Position numbers and translations under genes: made by a program. From assembly GCF_002077945.1 (NCBI RefSeq), contig NZ_LVYD01000044.1, positions 1 through 64,000 on the forward strand: a stretch of 64,000 nt of DNA. The letters are read 5' to 3'. This stretch comes from Niastella vici (lineage in GTDB: Bacteria; Bacteroidota; Bacteroidia; Chitinophagales; Chitinophagaceae). Numbering within the stretch: the stretch's first letter is position 1; each line of letters begins with the position of its first letter. Shown here piece after piece: positions 31,201-39,680 of the stretch. The notes beneath the pieces are model-generated. The model saw only the letters and a program-made list of their open reading frames with translations, was not told where the DNA came from and did no database searches.

Positions 31201-31575
31201 CGGCCCACTACCGGTTTGGGTAATTATAATGCTAAAAAAGTATGGGCAAACCGTTTCCGTTCCGAGGCGTTCCCCGGCGATGGAAAAACACCCCGCATTG
31301 ATGCCAGCACTTCCAATTTGTATGATACCCGTTGGTTGTATAATGGTGCGTTCTATAAGGTCAAGAACCTGATGCTGGGGTACACGCTCAACAAACCTGC
31401 TTTTTTACGCGGGCTGAACAGCATACGTATGTATTTCAGTGCTGAAAATATCTGGATGCATGATAAGTATGATGGCGGTTTTTCACCGGAAGCATTTCAG
31501 TACGATAACCTGGCCGATTGGTCGAGTTACCCTACCACAAAAACATTCAGTGCAGGTATTAACCTTGGACTATAG
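28279..31575 (+). CDS. SusC/RagA-family TonB-dependent outer-membrane transporter
   Basis: Oligosaccharide importer of the outer membrane. The 1098-residue product begins with an unusually long basic N-region before its hydrophobic signal core (about 31-51). A carboxypeptidase-D-like domain ('VRGVVTNANGQPVAGANILVKG' in two parts, about 75-150), TonB-box-like 'LDEVVVVAYGTARKRDLTG', a plug with 'YIVDGVPAENL' and 'VLKDASTAAIYGARGSNGV', and a 22-strand barrel ending in 'AGINLGL' follow. An alternative start is Met14. It has no STN domain, so it is likely not ECF/FecR-controlled. SusD follows 31 bp later. The substrate is unknown; the gene sits after the AraC/HTH regulators, so galactose- or fucose-containing side chains are possible. 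Confidence 0.94.
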   Translation: MIFSAFFAGTGHAMLTRRRNLQRPDPNQLAFYIRTGTYCLLLLVCSNRLLAHNVGGQGTRAIEQTITENVKTDTAITVRGVVTNANGQPVAGANILVKGSTQGTTTNEQGIYIIRNVSPKAVLTVSAIGYADEVVGIVYRTAIDIKMERSGSNGLDEVVVVAYGTARKRDLTGPVSHIGPIEMQDRPIVSIDQAMAAQLPGVQVQAVTGSPGTPLQLRIRGAASVSASNDPLYIVDGVPAENLQDIDPTTIASVDVLKDASTAAIYGARGSNGVVIITTKKGTKGKSRITASVNFGRQTPEQLVPMLSPEEWIQFKKDLIDSSWVARGRSLGLPYSATDDMNYRASQLTSPSTPVANTHALANTNYMYDPYWNYGTDSLDYVDWQKAFYRPAYMQRYNLSASGGNDNVLHMVAGEYLNQDGIIPASNYKRYSFRSNIEVKLTNSTKIGMELAPSVSITNGANVDGKNGVGAAVAGTAPVQEKGMGSNSGTVGSTPYRWVADQLSPIFQMENTYNNTQLTKVLSNAYIDTRLAKGLNLRVTGGWNTSSSDYKNYTPTSVASSRRTDKPGSKSTSIRNTARNQYYLFQSVATYNLAVAQHDLKLVGGYSVEQNFLAQTSQRNSGFPNDNLYTFDQNSSTVTTSSAFESKRRQLSFFGRMNYAYNGKYLVSATFRRDGISRFIGKNQWGFFPAASAAWRISQESFMAPLSNIVNDLKIRYSWGIAGNDRIPGGDYPAVGLVNPTSYNYNGALYTGYSATSISSPDLRWEKTTSQNIGLDASLLKNRINVTLDVYTKTTNDILLAAPVTAATGFSTENKNIGSVRNYGFEVMIGTTNISGKDFSWTTTGNFSYNKNRVIKLANDNTPIYKGWDNTVKIGVDQSLYSYFIYDAIGVYTSPDMLNKLPVMSTNKLGDPIYRDVNGDGKIDASDITNMGHADPNFVWGLTNRFTYKNFDLSFLLQGQWGNQIFSLFGRNIDRPTTGLGNYNAKKVWANRFRSEAFPGDGKTPRIDASTSNLYDTRWLYNGAFYKVKNLMLGYTLNKPAFLRGLNSIRMYFSAENIWMHDKYDGGFSPEAFQYDNLADWSSYPTTKTFSAGINLGL

Positions 31576-31606
31576 TGCATTATCCAACTATAAAATCGCA
31601 AGCAAA

Positions 31607-33088
31607 ATGAAACTATACTATAAATTATTTACCTTAATTATTTTGAGCACAGCTTTGGGCTCATGTAAAAGGTATCTCGACATAGCCCCAATCTCGAACC
31701 AGTCAACAAATAACTTTTTTAAAAGTGAATCAGATATTGACCAGGCGTTGGCAGGTGTATATAATGCGTTACTTCCTTTTCCTGACGTAAACAACTACAA
31801 TTTATCTGAATGTCATACTAATAATTACATAATTGCAAGTGTAGATGCACAGCGCGACTATTTTACCATCAATCATTTTGACGTTACGCCCCTAATGGGA
31901 ACAATTGAAGCGTCATGGACAAACTCTTACAAGTTAGTAGGGAGAGCCAATCAGATCCTCGACGTGATAGATAATATTACTTTCCTGGATGATACGAAAC
32001 GGTTGCGCGAAAAATCGGAAGCCAGGTTTTTAAGAGCGTATGCATATTTCGAACTGGTGAAATTATTTGGCGCCGTTCCTTTGATCGATCATATGGTGAC
32101 TTCTGCCGAAAGTTTAAATTATGGAAGAACATCAGCCGATAGTATCTACAATTTTATCATAGCCGAATTGCAGGATGCGGCCGACGGATTGCCATACAAG
32201 TATGCCAATGCCGCAGATGCAGGAAGGGTTACCAAACTGGCCGCATGGGGATTGCTTGGTAAAGCGCATATGTTTTTAGCGGGGTACCCCTATAAAAAAA
32301 GCGACCATTACCAAACAGCGCAGACAATATTAAAAAAAGTGCTGGACCAGGAAAATGTAAACTGGAAGTTTGCACCAACCTATGCCGAGTTGTTTAAAGC
32401 AGCCAATGATAATAAGTATCATTTATTTGAAGTGCAATACATTGTGGGCGGCCAGGGCTATGGCAGCCCCATACCTGGTGAAGTGGTGCCCAACGATTTA
32501 ACAACCAGTTTGCTGCCTTACGGAGTTTATTATATTCAGGGCGCTCCTTCCCGCGATCTCATCAATAGTTATGAGCCCGGCGATAAGCGCATGTTTGCAA
32601 CCATCGATACATTATACCGGAATAAAACTAATGTATGGACCCGGCGTGACTGGGTTCGCAAATTTTTAGATTCATCGGTTGCGGCTACCACGAAAACGAA
32701 TTCCGACTGGCCGGTTAATTTTCCGTTGCTTCGGTCTGAAGAGGTAATGTTGCTGTATGCCGAAGCGGTGAATGAAACAAGTGGCCCTACAACGGAGGCG
32801 GTTGCCATTCTTAACCGCATTCGCTCAAGGGCTGGTTTACCTGCTGTTACGCCTGCTAACGCGACTGATTTCCGTTTGGCAATGGAAAAGGAAAGAAGAC
32901 ATGAATTTGCCTGGGAGGGTTTATACTGGTTCGACCTGGTGAGGACCAACCGGTTTTTAGATGTGTTAAATCCATTTCTAACAACAAACTATCAAAAAAG
33001 CATTGATGCCAACAAATGCCTGTATCCGGTGCCACAGCCCGAGATAAATATAAAACCAGGCTTATACGGTCAAAATAATGGTTATTAA
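31607..33088 (+). CDS. SusD/RagB-family glycan-binding lipoprotein
   Basis: Partner of the SusC encoded just upstream. The start chosen is ATG 31607 (MKLYYKLF), which gives a type II signal peptide with lipobox cysteine at residue 20; the open frame extends upstream into susC without a sensible signal. The 493-residue product has 'ARFLRAYAYFELVKLFGAVPL' split around residue 130 and the C-terminal 'MEKERRHEFAWEGLYWFDLVR' type motif near residue 430. A terminator follows 46 bp after the stop, so susC-susD form a two-gene unit with no attached enzyme. Confidence 0.93.
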   Translation: MKLYYKLFTLIILSTALGSCKRYLDIAPISNQSTNNFFKSESDIDQALAGVYNALLPFPDVNNYNLSECHTNNYIIASVDAQRDYFTINHFDVTPLMGTIEASWTNSYKLVGRANQILDVIDNITFLDDTKRLREKSEARFLRAYAYFELVKLFGAVPLIDHMVTSAESLNYGRTSADSIYNFIIAELQDAADGLPYKYANAADAGRVTKLAAWGLLGKAHMFLAGYPYKKSDHYQTAQTILKKVLDQENVNWKFAPTYAELFKAANDNKYHLFEVQYIVGGQGYGSPIPGEVVPNDLTTSLLPYGVYYIQGAPSRDLINSYEPGDKRMFATIDTLYRNKTNVWTRRDWVRKFLDSSVAATTKTNSDWPVNFPLLRSEEVMLLYAEAVNETSGPTTEAVAILNRIRSRAGLPAVTPANATDFRLAMEKERRHEFAWEGLYWFDLVRTNRFLDVLNPFLTTNYQKSIDANKCLYPVPQPEINIKPGLYGQNNGY

Positions 33089-33134
33089 GCGTGTTTTAAC
33101 AATAAAACTGTTCAGCGACAGTTGTTTAATAGAG

Positions 33135-33160
33135 GCCTCCTGTATCTACAGGGGGCTTTT
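33135..33160 (+). terminator. Rho-independent terminator after susD
   Basis: Stem GCCTCCTG/CAGGGGGC with loop TATCTA (one T-G wobble), followed by TTTT. It separates the SusC/SusD unit from the convergent RteC-like gene. Confidence 0.8.
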
Positions 33161-33175
33161 CTATAATTCGCCTGC

Positions 33176-33751
33176 TTAACCGGTTTGCCTTAAAGGGATC
33201 TCATTATAGAGCTTCTCCTGTATATACTTTTTATATTTTTTCAGGGCAATCAGCCGGCCGAGCAAACAACTGTAAGAAGTACTTTTTAAGTCGAGCATGC
33301 CTGCATTGTTACCGAAAAGTAAAGGTCCCTGGTTATTACATTGCAGAAAACAGGTATCAGTATCAGATTGCAGCAGCTGATAGTTGAGGCAGGCTGTTTT
33401 GAAACTGGAAATACAGGTAATGCAGGTGTCTAATTCACGTTTCCAGTATACTTCCCTTTTTGTATAATCTTCCGGCTGAAATAAAACCGATTTGTAGAGT
33501 AAGGTGAAATAATCGATCAGGCCGGTGAAACGTGGTTTCTGGCTCTTATAAAAGCAAACTTCCTCCTGTTTATTCATGAACTGGTAATCATTTGCTACCT
33601 TTTCAATGTTTAACCATGCCTGCGTTGTAAGAACAAATGCACACTCTATCCATTTCTTTTCATCAGCTGATTGAGATTCACTGGATTGAATTTTCTGCCA
33701 GATTATTTTATATAATAACCGGCTTTGTTGCAATAAGAATGAATTTTTCAT
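33176..33751 (-). CDS. RteC-like protein
   Basis: The 191-residue product carries the central RteC signature 'EEVCFYKSQKPRFTGLIDYF' followed by a tyrosine-rich helix. A Cys-rich stretch (CITC...TAC, with DTCFLQC) lies where RteC proteins have their 'D-x-Y/C-F-L' segment. RteC was described as a regulator of excision genes in Bacteroides conjugative elements. Chromosomal homologues exist in Bacteroidota with no known role. It is shorter than classical RteC (about 190 against about 250) and no element genes are nearby. Predicted cytoplasmic; it lies alone between two convergent or divergent units. Confidence 0.65.
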   Translation of the reverse strand: MKNSFLLQQSRLLYKIIWQKIQSSESQSADEKKWIECAFVLTTQAWLNIEKVANDYQFMNKQEEVCFYKSQKPRFTGLIDYFTLLYKSVLFQPEDYTKREVYWKRELDTCITCISSFKTACLNYQLLQSDTDTCFLQCNNQGPLLFGNNAGMLDLKSTSYSCLLGRLIALKKYKKYIQEKLYNEIPLRQTG

Positions 33752-34110
33752 ATGCCCGCGTTTAATAGGAGTTCGACAATCATTTTTCTATAAGTATCGG
33801 AAATGAAAGGGGAGGGGATATAAACCCCTGGATTCAATGCACAGGGGCTCGTCAGCAATGTTATAAGGTACCTGGTCTTTCGAAGGATATATTGAACACA
33901 AGTTACAACCTGTATACAGCGAAACAGGGGAGCAAATCGTTCAAAATAGGGGTGAAAATGATGCAAAGAATAGTTTTAGAATTACAGGGAGATCGAAATT
34001 ATCTAATTTGAATTCTCTTCTTCATTTGGAGGTTTTCAGACAGTATTCTCGCTACAGAAAAAAGGTTTTTACAGAAAATTTATTGGATTTAAAATTTATT
34101 GTAACCCCTT
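33752..34110. other. Gene-free stretch between the RteC-like and ECF sigma genes
   Basis: No convincing ORF was seen. The short minus-strand frame overlapping the RteC-like start has no protein-like features. The stretch is AT-rich near 34010-34110 and presumably holds divergent promoters, including a TAATTTG (34012-34018) one base short of the TAnnTTTG consensus. Confidence 0.4.
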
Positions 34111-34839
34111 ATGTCAATACCCGAAAGTGTTGCTGAAAAAGAATTGCTGCTACAGGTTGCGCGCGGTAGTGAACAGGCTTTCCGGCAATTGTTTATGTGC
34201 TATCACCAGTGGATTATTTCCCATATATTCCGGTTGACCGGTTCCATGGCGCAGGCTGAAGAAGTGGCCCAGGATGTATTTCTCAGGTTATGGCAGAACC
34301 GGGAAGTGCTGGCTGGCATCCAAAGGTTTAAACCCTATCTGTTTGTGTTGTCGCGCAACCATGCGGTGAATGTTTTAAAGAAAACAATTAAAGAACGAAT
34401 GCGGCGCCAGGAGTGGGAGCAGGAGCATGACCTCAATCCCCTGAACAACGAAGAAGATCCAATAGTTACGCGGTACACGCTGCTCGATGAGGCCATTGAC
34501 CAATTGCCGGCACAGCAGCGGAAAGTATACCTGCTGAGCCGGTACGAACAGTTAACCTATACAGAAATAGGCGAAAGAATGAATATCTCACGCGAAACGG
34601 TTAAAAAATACATTCAAATAGCCATTGCATCCATCACCGCTTTTATTAAAAAGAAAATGGCAGAATTAAAATTGCTGCTGATTTTTTTGTTTTTCCTTAA
34701 ATGCATACCCCCTCTTTTCCTCTTTTTTTTGTCCTATAGCGGGGAGGCTGTAGTGCAACGATTTAGCGATACTCATTTCAAACAGTTGTATGAAAAAAAA
34801 CAGCGAAAGGCTCAGCCATTTGTTTCAGGGATATTATGA
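34111..34839 (+). CDS. ECF-type RNA polymerase sigma factor with hydrophobic tail
   Basis: Directs RNA polymerase to the PUL that follows. The 242-residue product has sigma region 2 (about 20-90; 'EEVAQDVFLRLWQNREVL') and region 4 (about 130-185; 'LLSRYEQLTYTEIGERMNIS', then 'RETVKKYIQIA'). After region 4 there is an unusual hydrophobic segment (about 190-210, rich in Leu and Phe) and a basic tail. The end overlaps the FecR gene by 50 bp, so translation is probably coupled. It starts the sigma-FecR-SusC-SusD order typical of trans-envelope signalling, where substrate binding to SusC is passed through its STN domain to FecR. Confidence 0.92.
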   Translation: MSIPESVAEKELLLQVARGSEQAFRQLFMCYHQWIISHIFRLTGSMAQAEEVAQDVFLRLWQNREVLAGIQRFKPYLFVLSRNHAVNVLKKTIKERMRRQEWEQEHDLNPLNNEEDPIVTRYTLLDEAIDQLPAQQRKVYLLSRYEQLTYTEIGERMNISRETVKKYIQIAIASITAFIKKKMAELKLLLIFLFFLKCIPPLFLFFLSYSGEAVVQRFSDTHFKQLYEKKQRKAQPFVSGIL

Positions 34840-35998
34840 AAAGACCTTAAGCCCTGAAGAAACAGATGAATTATTTCAATTGCTCAATCGCGAAAGCGAT
34901 GATGAGCAGCTGAATGCCCTTATTCAGCAGGCCTGGCTACAACTCCGGGAAGAAAGGCCTTATTATACAACGGCCAACAGCGACATCATTCTCAATTCCA
35001 TTATCGAAGACATTCATCACAGAAGAGATGACCGGGTAGAAGAACGCTTGCCGGCAAAACTGTTTACGCTGAAACGCGTAGCTGCCGCAGCCATCGTTGT
35101 TCTTTTGGCCGGAGCGGTTTATTTTATATCCCGGCGAACACCGGCCCCGGCCGGCACCGCTTCCACTTCGCCGGCTGTACTTCAAAATGATACCCTGTCT
35201 GCTGAAAGTAAGGCCATACTGCGGCTGGCCAATGGTTCGGTTATCGTGTTGGATACATTAAAGAGCGGTGCTACTTCCCGCCAGGGAAACATGCAGATCA
35301 GCAAAGCAAAAGATGGGCAGGTCCTTTATAAAGTGGTAGATAGTGCCGCAGGCTTTGCGCCTAATGCCATCAATACCATTTCAACGTTCAACGGCGGTTT
35401 ATACCAGGTGCAGTTGCAGGATGGTACTAAGGTGTGGCTGAATGCGGCGTCTACCCTGCGTTTTCCTGTTACATTCAGTGGAAGCGCCCGCCAGGTGGAA
35501 CTCGAAGGCGAAGCCTATTTTGAAGTTGCTAAAAATACCCGTAAGCCATTTATCGTACTATCAAAAAGACAGCAGATCACGGTTTTGGGAACACACTTTA
35601 ATGTAATGGCCTATGGCGATGAACGCATTTTAAAAACAACCCTGCTGCAGGGCTCCCTACGTGTAAGCAATAACAACGCCGCAGTGCTCCTGAAGCCCGG
35701 TGAAATGGCCGTGCTCAACGGCAGTGAACAATTGGCCGTAAACCACGATGCAGATACCGGTGAAGAGATCGCCTGGAAAGAGAACCTCTTTAATTTCAGG
35801 GATGCGGGTATAGAAGAGGTCATGCGCCAGGCAGCCCGCTGGTACAACATCAGGGTGCATTACCAGGGCAAAATACCTCAAAATGAATTTAATGGTAAGA
35901 TCTCACGTACTATAAAGTTGCCGGAATTCCTGAACATTCTCCGCTATAAGGGAATCAATATCAGCGTGGCCGGCCAGGACATTACGATCAGCAATTAA
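34790..35998 (+). CDS. FecR-family anti-sigma factor
   Basis: Single-pass inner-membrane protein that holds the cognate ECF sigma until the SusC STN domain signals. The 402-residue product has a cytoplasmic N-domain (about 1-95), a membrane helix near 97-115 ('AAAIVVLLAGAVYFIS'), a periplasmic FecR domain (about 190-285; 'GGLYQVQLQDGTKVWLNAAS', 'GEAYFEVAKN', 'VLGTHFNVMAY') and a C-terminal DUF4974 domain (about 330-402; 'RWYNIRVHYQG'). It overlaps the sigma gene and precedes the STN-type SusC gene by 182 bp. Confidence 0.94.
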   Translation: MKKNSERLSHLFQGYYEKTLSPEETDELFQLLNRESDDEQLNALIQQAWLQLREERPYYTTANSDIILNSIIEDIHHRRDDRVEERLPAKLFTLKRVAAAAIVVLLAGAVYFISRRTPAPAGTASTSPAVLQNDTLSAESKAILRLANGSVIVLDTLKSGATSRQGNMQISKAKDGQVLYKVVDSAAGFAPNAINTISTFNGGLYQVQLQDGTKVWLNAASTLRFPVTFSGSARQVELEGEAYFEVAKNTRKPFIVLSKRQQITVLGTHFNVMAYGDERILKTTLLQGSLRVSNNNAAVLLKPGEMAVLNGSEQLAVNHDADTGEEIAWKENLFNFRDAGIEEVMRQAARWYNIRVHYQGKIPQNEFNGKISRTIKLPEFLNILRYKGINISVAGQDITISN

Positions 35999-36082
35999 AG
36001 TATATCAATTAAAATAATTCGCCACCACAAAATCACAATGCCTATGTAAAAAATTAACTCCGGCATGCATGCCCATAAAAAA

Positions 36083-36110
36083 CCGGGAAGTGTTTGCAGC
36101 ACGTTCCCGG
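36083..36110 (+). promoter_or_regulatory. Conserved leader hairpin before STN-type susC (first copy)
   Basis: Stem CCGGGAAGTG (36083-36092) pairs with CAC and TTCCCGG (36100-36110) with one bulged G and a seven-base loop TTTGCAG. It is preceded by a run of A residues and ends 70 bp before the susC start codon. A very similar hairpin, also after an A run and with a seven-base loop, lies 73 bp before the other STN-type susC at 52512. There is no T run after it, so it is not a simple terminator for this strand. Confidence 0.5.
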
Positions 36111-36180
36111 CACATATCGGGGTACTGCTTATTACCATTGACGATAGCAATTTTAAGTTTAACCCAGACATTTCAAAGTT

Positions 36181-37179
36181 ATGAAATTAACCGCTCCCGT
36201 ATTATCCGTGCCCAAAACCAAACTATCCAAAGTTTTGACCGCCATGAAATTGATTGTCTTTCTCCTGATTGCTTCACTTTCCCGGGTTAGCGCTGAAGGT
36301 TTTGCCCAAAGCATTACCATTCATGAAAAGAACGCCTCCATTCAGGCCGTTTTGCGCAGTATTGAAAAGCAGAGTAATTATTATTTTTTTTACGAAAAGG
36401 CCGACTTTCCGCCATCAGTAAAAGTTACCATTCATTTTGATCATGTTCCAATTGAAACCGTGCTTGATGAATGTTTTAAGGACCAGCCGGTAACCTACCG
36501 TATTTTCCAGCAAACCGTTGTCATTAAAAAAAATGTCCCGGCCAGTCCTGAGAACACTGGTCTCTCCCCCGATACCACCATCACCATTGTCGGCGTCGTT
36601 CAGGATGAAAAAGGCCGCGGGCTCCCTGGCGTAACGGTAACGGTTAAAAATTCTAAGGTCAGCGTAAATACTGATATCAATGGCCGGTACCACATTCCCG
36701 CGTCTACCGGCGGCATCCTGGTATTTACGTTTGTAGGTATGCAAAAACAGGAAATAGCCATTGCCGGTAAAACAACCATCAACATCACCCTGAAACTGGC
36801 CGCTGAGGAATTGGGCGATGTTGTTGTGATAGGCTATGGTACGCAAAAACGTGGCGATATTAACGGCTCCATATCTTCGGTAAAAGGGGTCAATTTTGCC
36901 AATATTCCCCAACCCAGCATAGACCAGTTGTTGCAGGGTAAAGCATCGGGACTTACCATTACGCAAAACTCCGGCGCTCCGGGCAGCAATACCTCTGTGC
37001 GCATCCGGGGCGTTACTTCCTTAAGCGGTACCAACGAACCCCTGTATGTCATCGACGGCGTACCCATATCAGGTGATGCCAATAATTCAAGTACCAGCGG
37101 ACGGTCGCCCCCAAACCGCTGCCGGCTATACTTACACGCAAAGCTCGGTAAGTCCCCTGGCTATGATCAATCCCAATGA
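36181..37179 (+). CDS. STN-domain SusC-like transporter, N-terminal part (frameshifted gene)
   Basis: First reading frame of one SusC-type gene that continues in another frame from about 37100. It encodes a long N-region and signal (about 1-44), an STN domain (about 45-120; '[21 protein letters not shown]', '[17 protein letters not shown]'), a carboxypeptidase-D-like domain (about 140-215), the TonB-box-like '[17 protein letters not shown]' and the first part of the plug ('[20 protein letters not shown]'). Homology then ends abruptly: residues after about 307 (GRSPPNRC and onward) are out of frame. The STN domain marks it as the signal partner of the FecR protein upstream. As written, this product alone could not transport. 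Confidence 0.85.
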   Translation: MKLTAPVLSVPKTKLSKVLTAMKLIVFLLIASLSRVSAEGFAQSITIHEKNASIQAVLRSIEKQSNYYFFYEKADFPPSVKVTIHFDHVPIETVLDECFKDQPVTYRIFQQTVVIKKNVPASPENTGLSPDTTITIVGVVQDEKGRGLPGVTVTVKNSKVSVNTDINGRYHIPASTGGILVFTFVGMQKQEIAIAGKTTINITLKLAAEELGDVVVIGYGTQKRGDINGSISSVKGVNFANIPQPSIDQLLQGKASGLTITQNSGAPGSNTSVRIRGVTSLSGTNEPLYVIDGVPISGDANNSSTSGRSPPNRCRLYLHAKLGKSPGYDQSQ

Positions 37180-39658
37180 CATCGAATCTATCGATGTGCT
37201 GAAAGATGCTTCTGCTACCGCCATCTATGGCAACAGGGCGTCGAACGGGGTTATCATCATCACCACCAAACACGGCAAAAACGGCAATGCAAAAATAAAT
37301 TACAATGGCTATGTGGGGCAACAGCAGGTGTCGAAAACCATTCACATGATGGACCTGAAGCAATATGCCAAACTCGAAAACGCGATAAGCGATATTTACA
37401 ACATCGGCCGCAGGCCTGAATTTGCTGATTCCAGTTTACTCGGAGCCGGTACCGACTGGCAGAGCCATGTGTTCAGAAAGGCTATGCAGCAAAGTCACCA
37501 GCTTTCTGTTTCTGGCGGCAAGGACGGATTGAACTACTATGTGTCTGGCGGCATGCTGCAGCAAGACGGGATCGTTGTTGGCTCCGGGTTCAAACGGTAT
37601 TCGTTCCGCTCCAATCTCGACGCACAGGTAAAGGAATGGTTTAAGCTGGGGCTTACCCTGGCGGGTAACCGTACCTCGGAAGATATGGTGCAGGGCGATA
37701 ACATTGGTGTCGTTTACAATGCCCTCCTGCAGGCCCCCGATCTTACCGTCTACAACGCTGATGGTTCGTATGCCGGTCCGCCCGCCAGCGACCCGCTTTC
37801 CGTGAGCGGCGTCATCAATCCCGTAGCGCAGGCAAAGCAGATCAGCAATCACCTCACGCGAACAAATTTGAACGCCAACCTCTATAATGACATTCGATTC
37901 ACCAAAGACTTAACCCTCCGGTCTGAATTCGGTGGAGATTTTAACTATTCCGATAACAATCTTTTCACGCCAACGTATACCTGGGGCCGGTTCGTGAATC
38001 CCACGGCCTCACTCAACGAACGGTCGCAACAAAGTACTTACCAGATCTGGAAGGAATACCTTACCTACCAGCATACCTTTGCCGGAAAGCATATAGTGAC
38101 CGCCCTCGCCGGCCATGAAGTACAGGAAGTAAACTGGCGCGGTATGCAAGGTTATCGCCAGGGTTTTTATAGCAACACCGTACAGTCGCTCAACCTGGGA
38201 CAGGCATCTACCGCCACCAATGATGAATATAAAGGCAGCCAGAGCCAGGAATCTTTTTACGGCCGTGTCATCTATAATTACAGCAACCGGTACAGCTTTA
38301 CGGCAACCCTCCGCAAGGACAAATCATCCAAATTCGCCCCTGAACACCAGACCGGTTATTTTCCTGCATTCGCCGCATCGTGGAAACTGTCGGATGAAGC
38401 ATTTATGGAAAACATAAAGACGGTAGCTGATAATATTAAATTAAGGCTGGGCTACGGCCAGGTAGGTAACCAGGAAATTCCCAATTACCTCTATGGCTCG
38501 CCGTTGAATGCCTCGGTAACGGGCCTGGGTACGGGCTTTTTACTGAACCAGATCGCCAATCCGAATCTGAAATGGCAAACCTCTATTCAATACAATGCCG
38601 GTCTCGACTTCAGTCTGTTTAACAAACGAATTGAAACCAGCGTGGATGTATACAAAAAAACATCGCGGAATTTCTTATTCCAGCTGCCGCTGCCGGCCTA
38701 CCTGATAGGCAATTTTACTTACCTCGGCGGTATTAACCCGCCTTATGTTAATCTCGGAAGGGTAGAGAACCAGGGCATCGACATCACGCTCAACACGCAT
38801 AATATCGTAAGTGAAAAGGTAAAATGGAATACGGCTGTTATCTTCTCACACTATAACAATACGGTAAAAGAACTAACCACCGGGCTCGATGAACTGATCG
38901 GGAAGGTCACCAACGGCTTTCTCGATGTGGCGGCTACCCGCACCGTGGTTGGCGGCCCTATTGGAGAGTTTTATGGCTACAAAGTGAAAGGCTTATTTAA
39001 AACAGACGATCAATTAAGCAAAGCGCCGCAGCAGTTCAATCGCCCCATCGGTAATTCCAGCGCAGGCACCTGGCTGGGCGATGTACAGTACCAGGACCTT
39101 GACAATAACAAGGTGATCGATGCCAACGACCGCACTGCGCTTGGTAACCCCAATCCTAAATTCACCTATGGCATTACCAATAACTTTTCCTTTGGTGATT
39201 TTGATTTGAGCATTTTCCTGTATGGTTCCTACGGTGCCAAAATTCTGAACCTCCTCGATCGTTCAATGGGGGGCCTTTCAGGACCTTACCAGAATCAATA
39301 CGCTTCTGTTGCCGGTTACTGGACGCCTGATAACGCCAACTCGAATATTCCAGCCCCGAAAATGGGTACAGACAATCCCAACATCTTTGTCTCTGACCGG
39401 TTTATTCACAATGGGTCGTTCCTCCGTATTCAGAACATCAACCTGGCCTGGAACATACCTTCCGGCTGGCTCCGCAAAGCAAAAGTGAGTAGCATGAAGA
39501 TCTATACCAGTGTTCAAAACCTGCATACGTTTTCCAGTTACAACGGGTATGATCCGGAAGTGGGTTCCACCAACCAAAGCGCTATCCTCACGAATATCGA
39601 CAACGGCAGGTACCCGCTGGCCCGCACCATCACATTGGGCATGAACGTACAGCTTTAA
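37046..39658 (+). CDS. SusC-like transporter, C-terminal part (frameshifted gene)
   Basis: Second reading frame of the same gene, one base out of register with the first. SusC homology in this frame begins near 37100 with '[20 protein letters not shown]', then '[20 protein letters not shown]' and the complete barrel ending 'ITLGMNVQL'. The 55 bases before that, including the nominal ATG at 37046, are not part of the protein. The break coincides with a CCCCC run at 37103-37107 region (GGTCGCCCCCAAACC). Removing one base restores one protein of about 1158 residues. A sequencing error, a recent mutation or recoding could each explain it. SusD follows 22 bp later and looks intact. Confidence 0.85.
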   Translation: MSSTAYPYQVMPIIQVPADGRPQTAAGYTYTQSSVSPLAMINPNDIESIDVLKDASATAIYGNRASNGVIIITTKHGKNGNAKINYNGYVGQQQVSKTIHMMDLKQYAKLENAISDIYNIGRRPEFADSSLLGAGTDWQSHVFRKAMQQSHQLSVSGGKDGLNYYVSGGMLQQDGIVVGSGFKRYSFRSNLDAQVKEWFKLGLTLAGNRTSEDMVQGDNIGVVYNALLQAPDLTVYNADGSYAGPPASDPLSVSGVINPVAQAKQISNHLTRTNLNANLYNDIRFTKDLTLRSEFGGDFNYSDNNLFTPTYTWGRFVNPTASLNERSQQSTYQIWKEYLTYQHTFAGKHIVTALAGHEVQEVNWRGMQGYRQGFYSNTVQSLNLGQASTATNDEYKGSQSQESFYGRVIYNYSNRYSFTATLRKDKSSKFAPEHQTGYFPAFAASWKLSDEAFMENIKTVADNIKLRLGYGQVGNQEIPNYLYGSPLNASVTGLGTGFLLNQIANPNLKWQTSIQYNAGLDFSLFNKRIETSVDVYKKTSRNFLFQLPLPAYLIGNFTYLGGINPPYVNLGRVENQGIDITLNTHNIVSEKVKWNTAVIFSHYNNTVKELTTGLDELIGKVTNGFLDVAATRTVVGGPIGEFYGYKVKGLFKTDDQLSKAPQQFNRPIGNSSAGTWLGDVQYQDLDNNKVIDANDRTALGNPNPKFTYGITNNFSFGDFDLSIFLYGSYGAKILNLLDRSMGGLSGPYQNQYASVAGYWTPDNANSNIPAPKMGTDNPNIFVSDRFIHNGSFLRIQNINLAWNIPSGWLRKAKVSSMKIYTSVQNLHTFSSYNGYDPEVGSTNQSAILTNIDNGRYPLARTITLGMNVQL

Positions 39659-39680
39659 TCACTTAATCACGTAACGCAAC

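Noticed and set aside
31439-31606. Longer N-terminus for the SusD at 31607
   Set aside because: The extension overlaps susC and lacks a signal peptide; the lipoprotein signal begins at 31607.
33748-33966. 72-codon minus-strand frame upstream of the RteC-like gene
   Set aside because: Overlaps the RteC-like start by four bases but has no protein-like pattern; treated as intergenic.
37095-37110. Programmed frameshift in susC as a normal expression mechanism
   Set aside because: A CCCCC run alone is weak evidence; no slippery heptamer plus downstream structure typical of programmed shifts was recognised, and SusC genes are not known to use recoding. Kept only as a possibility.
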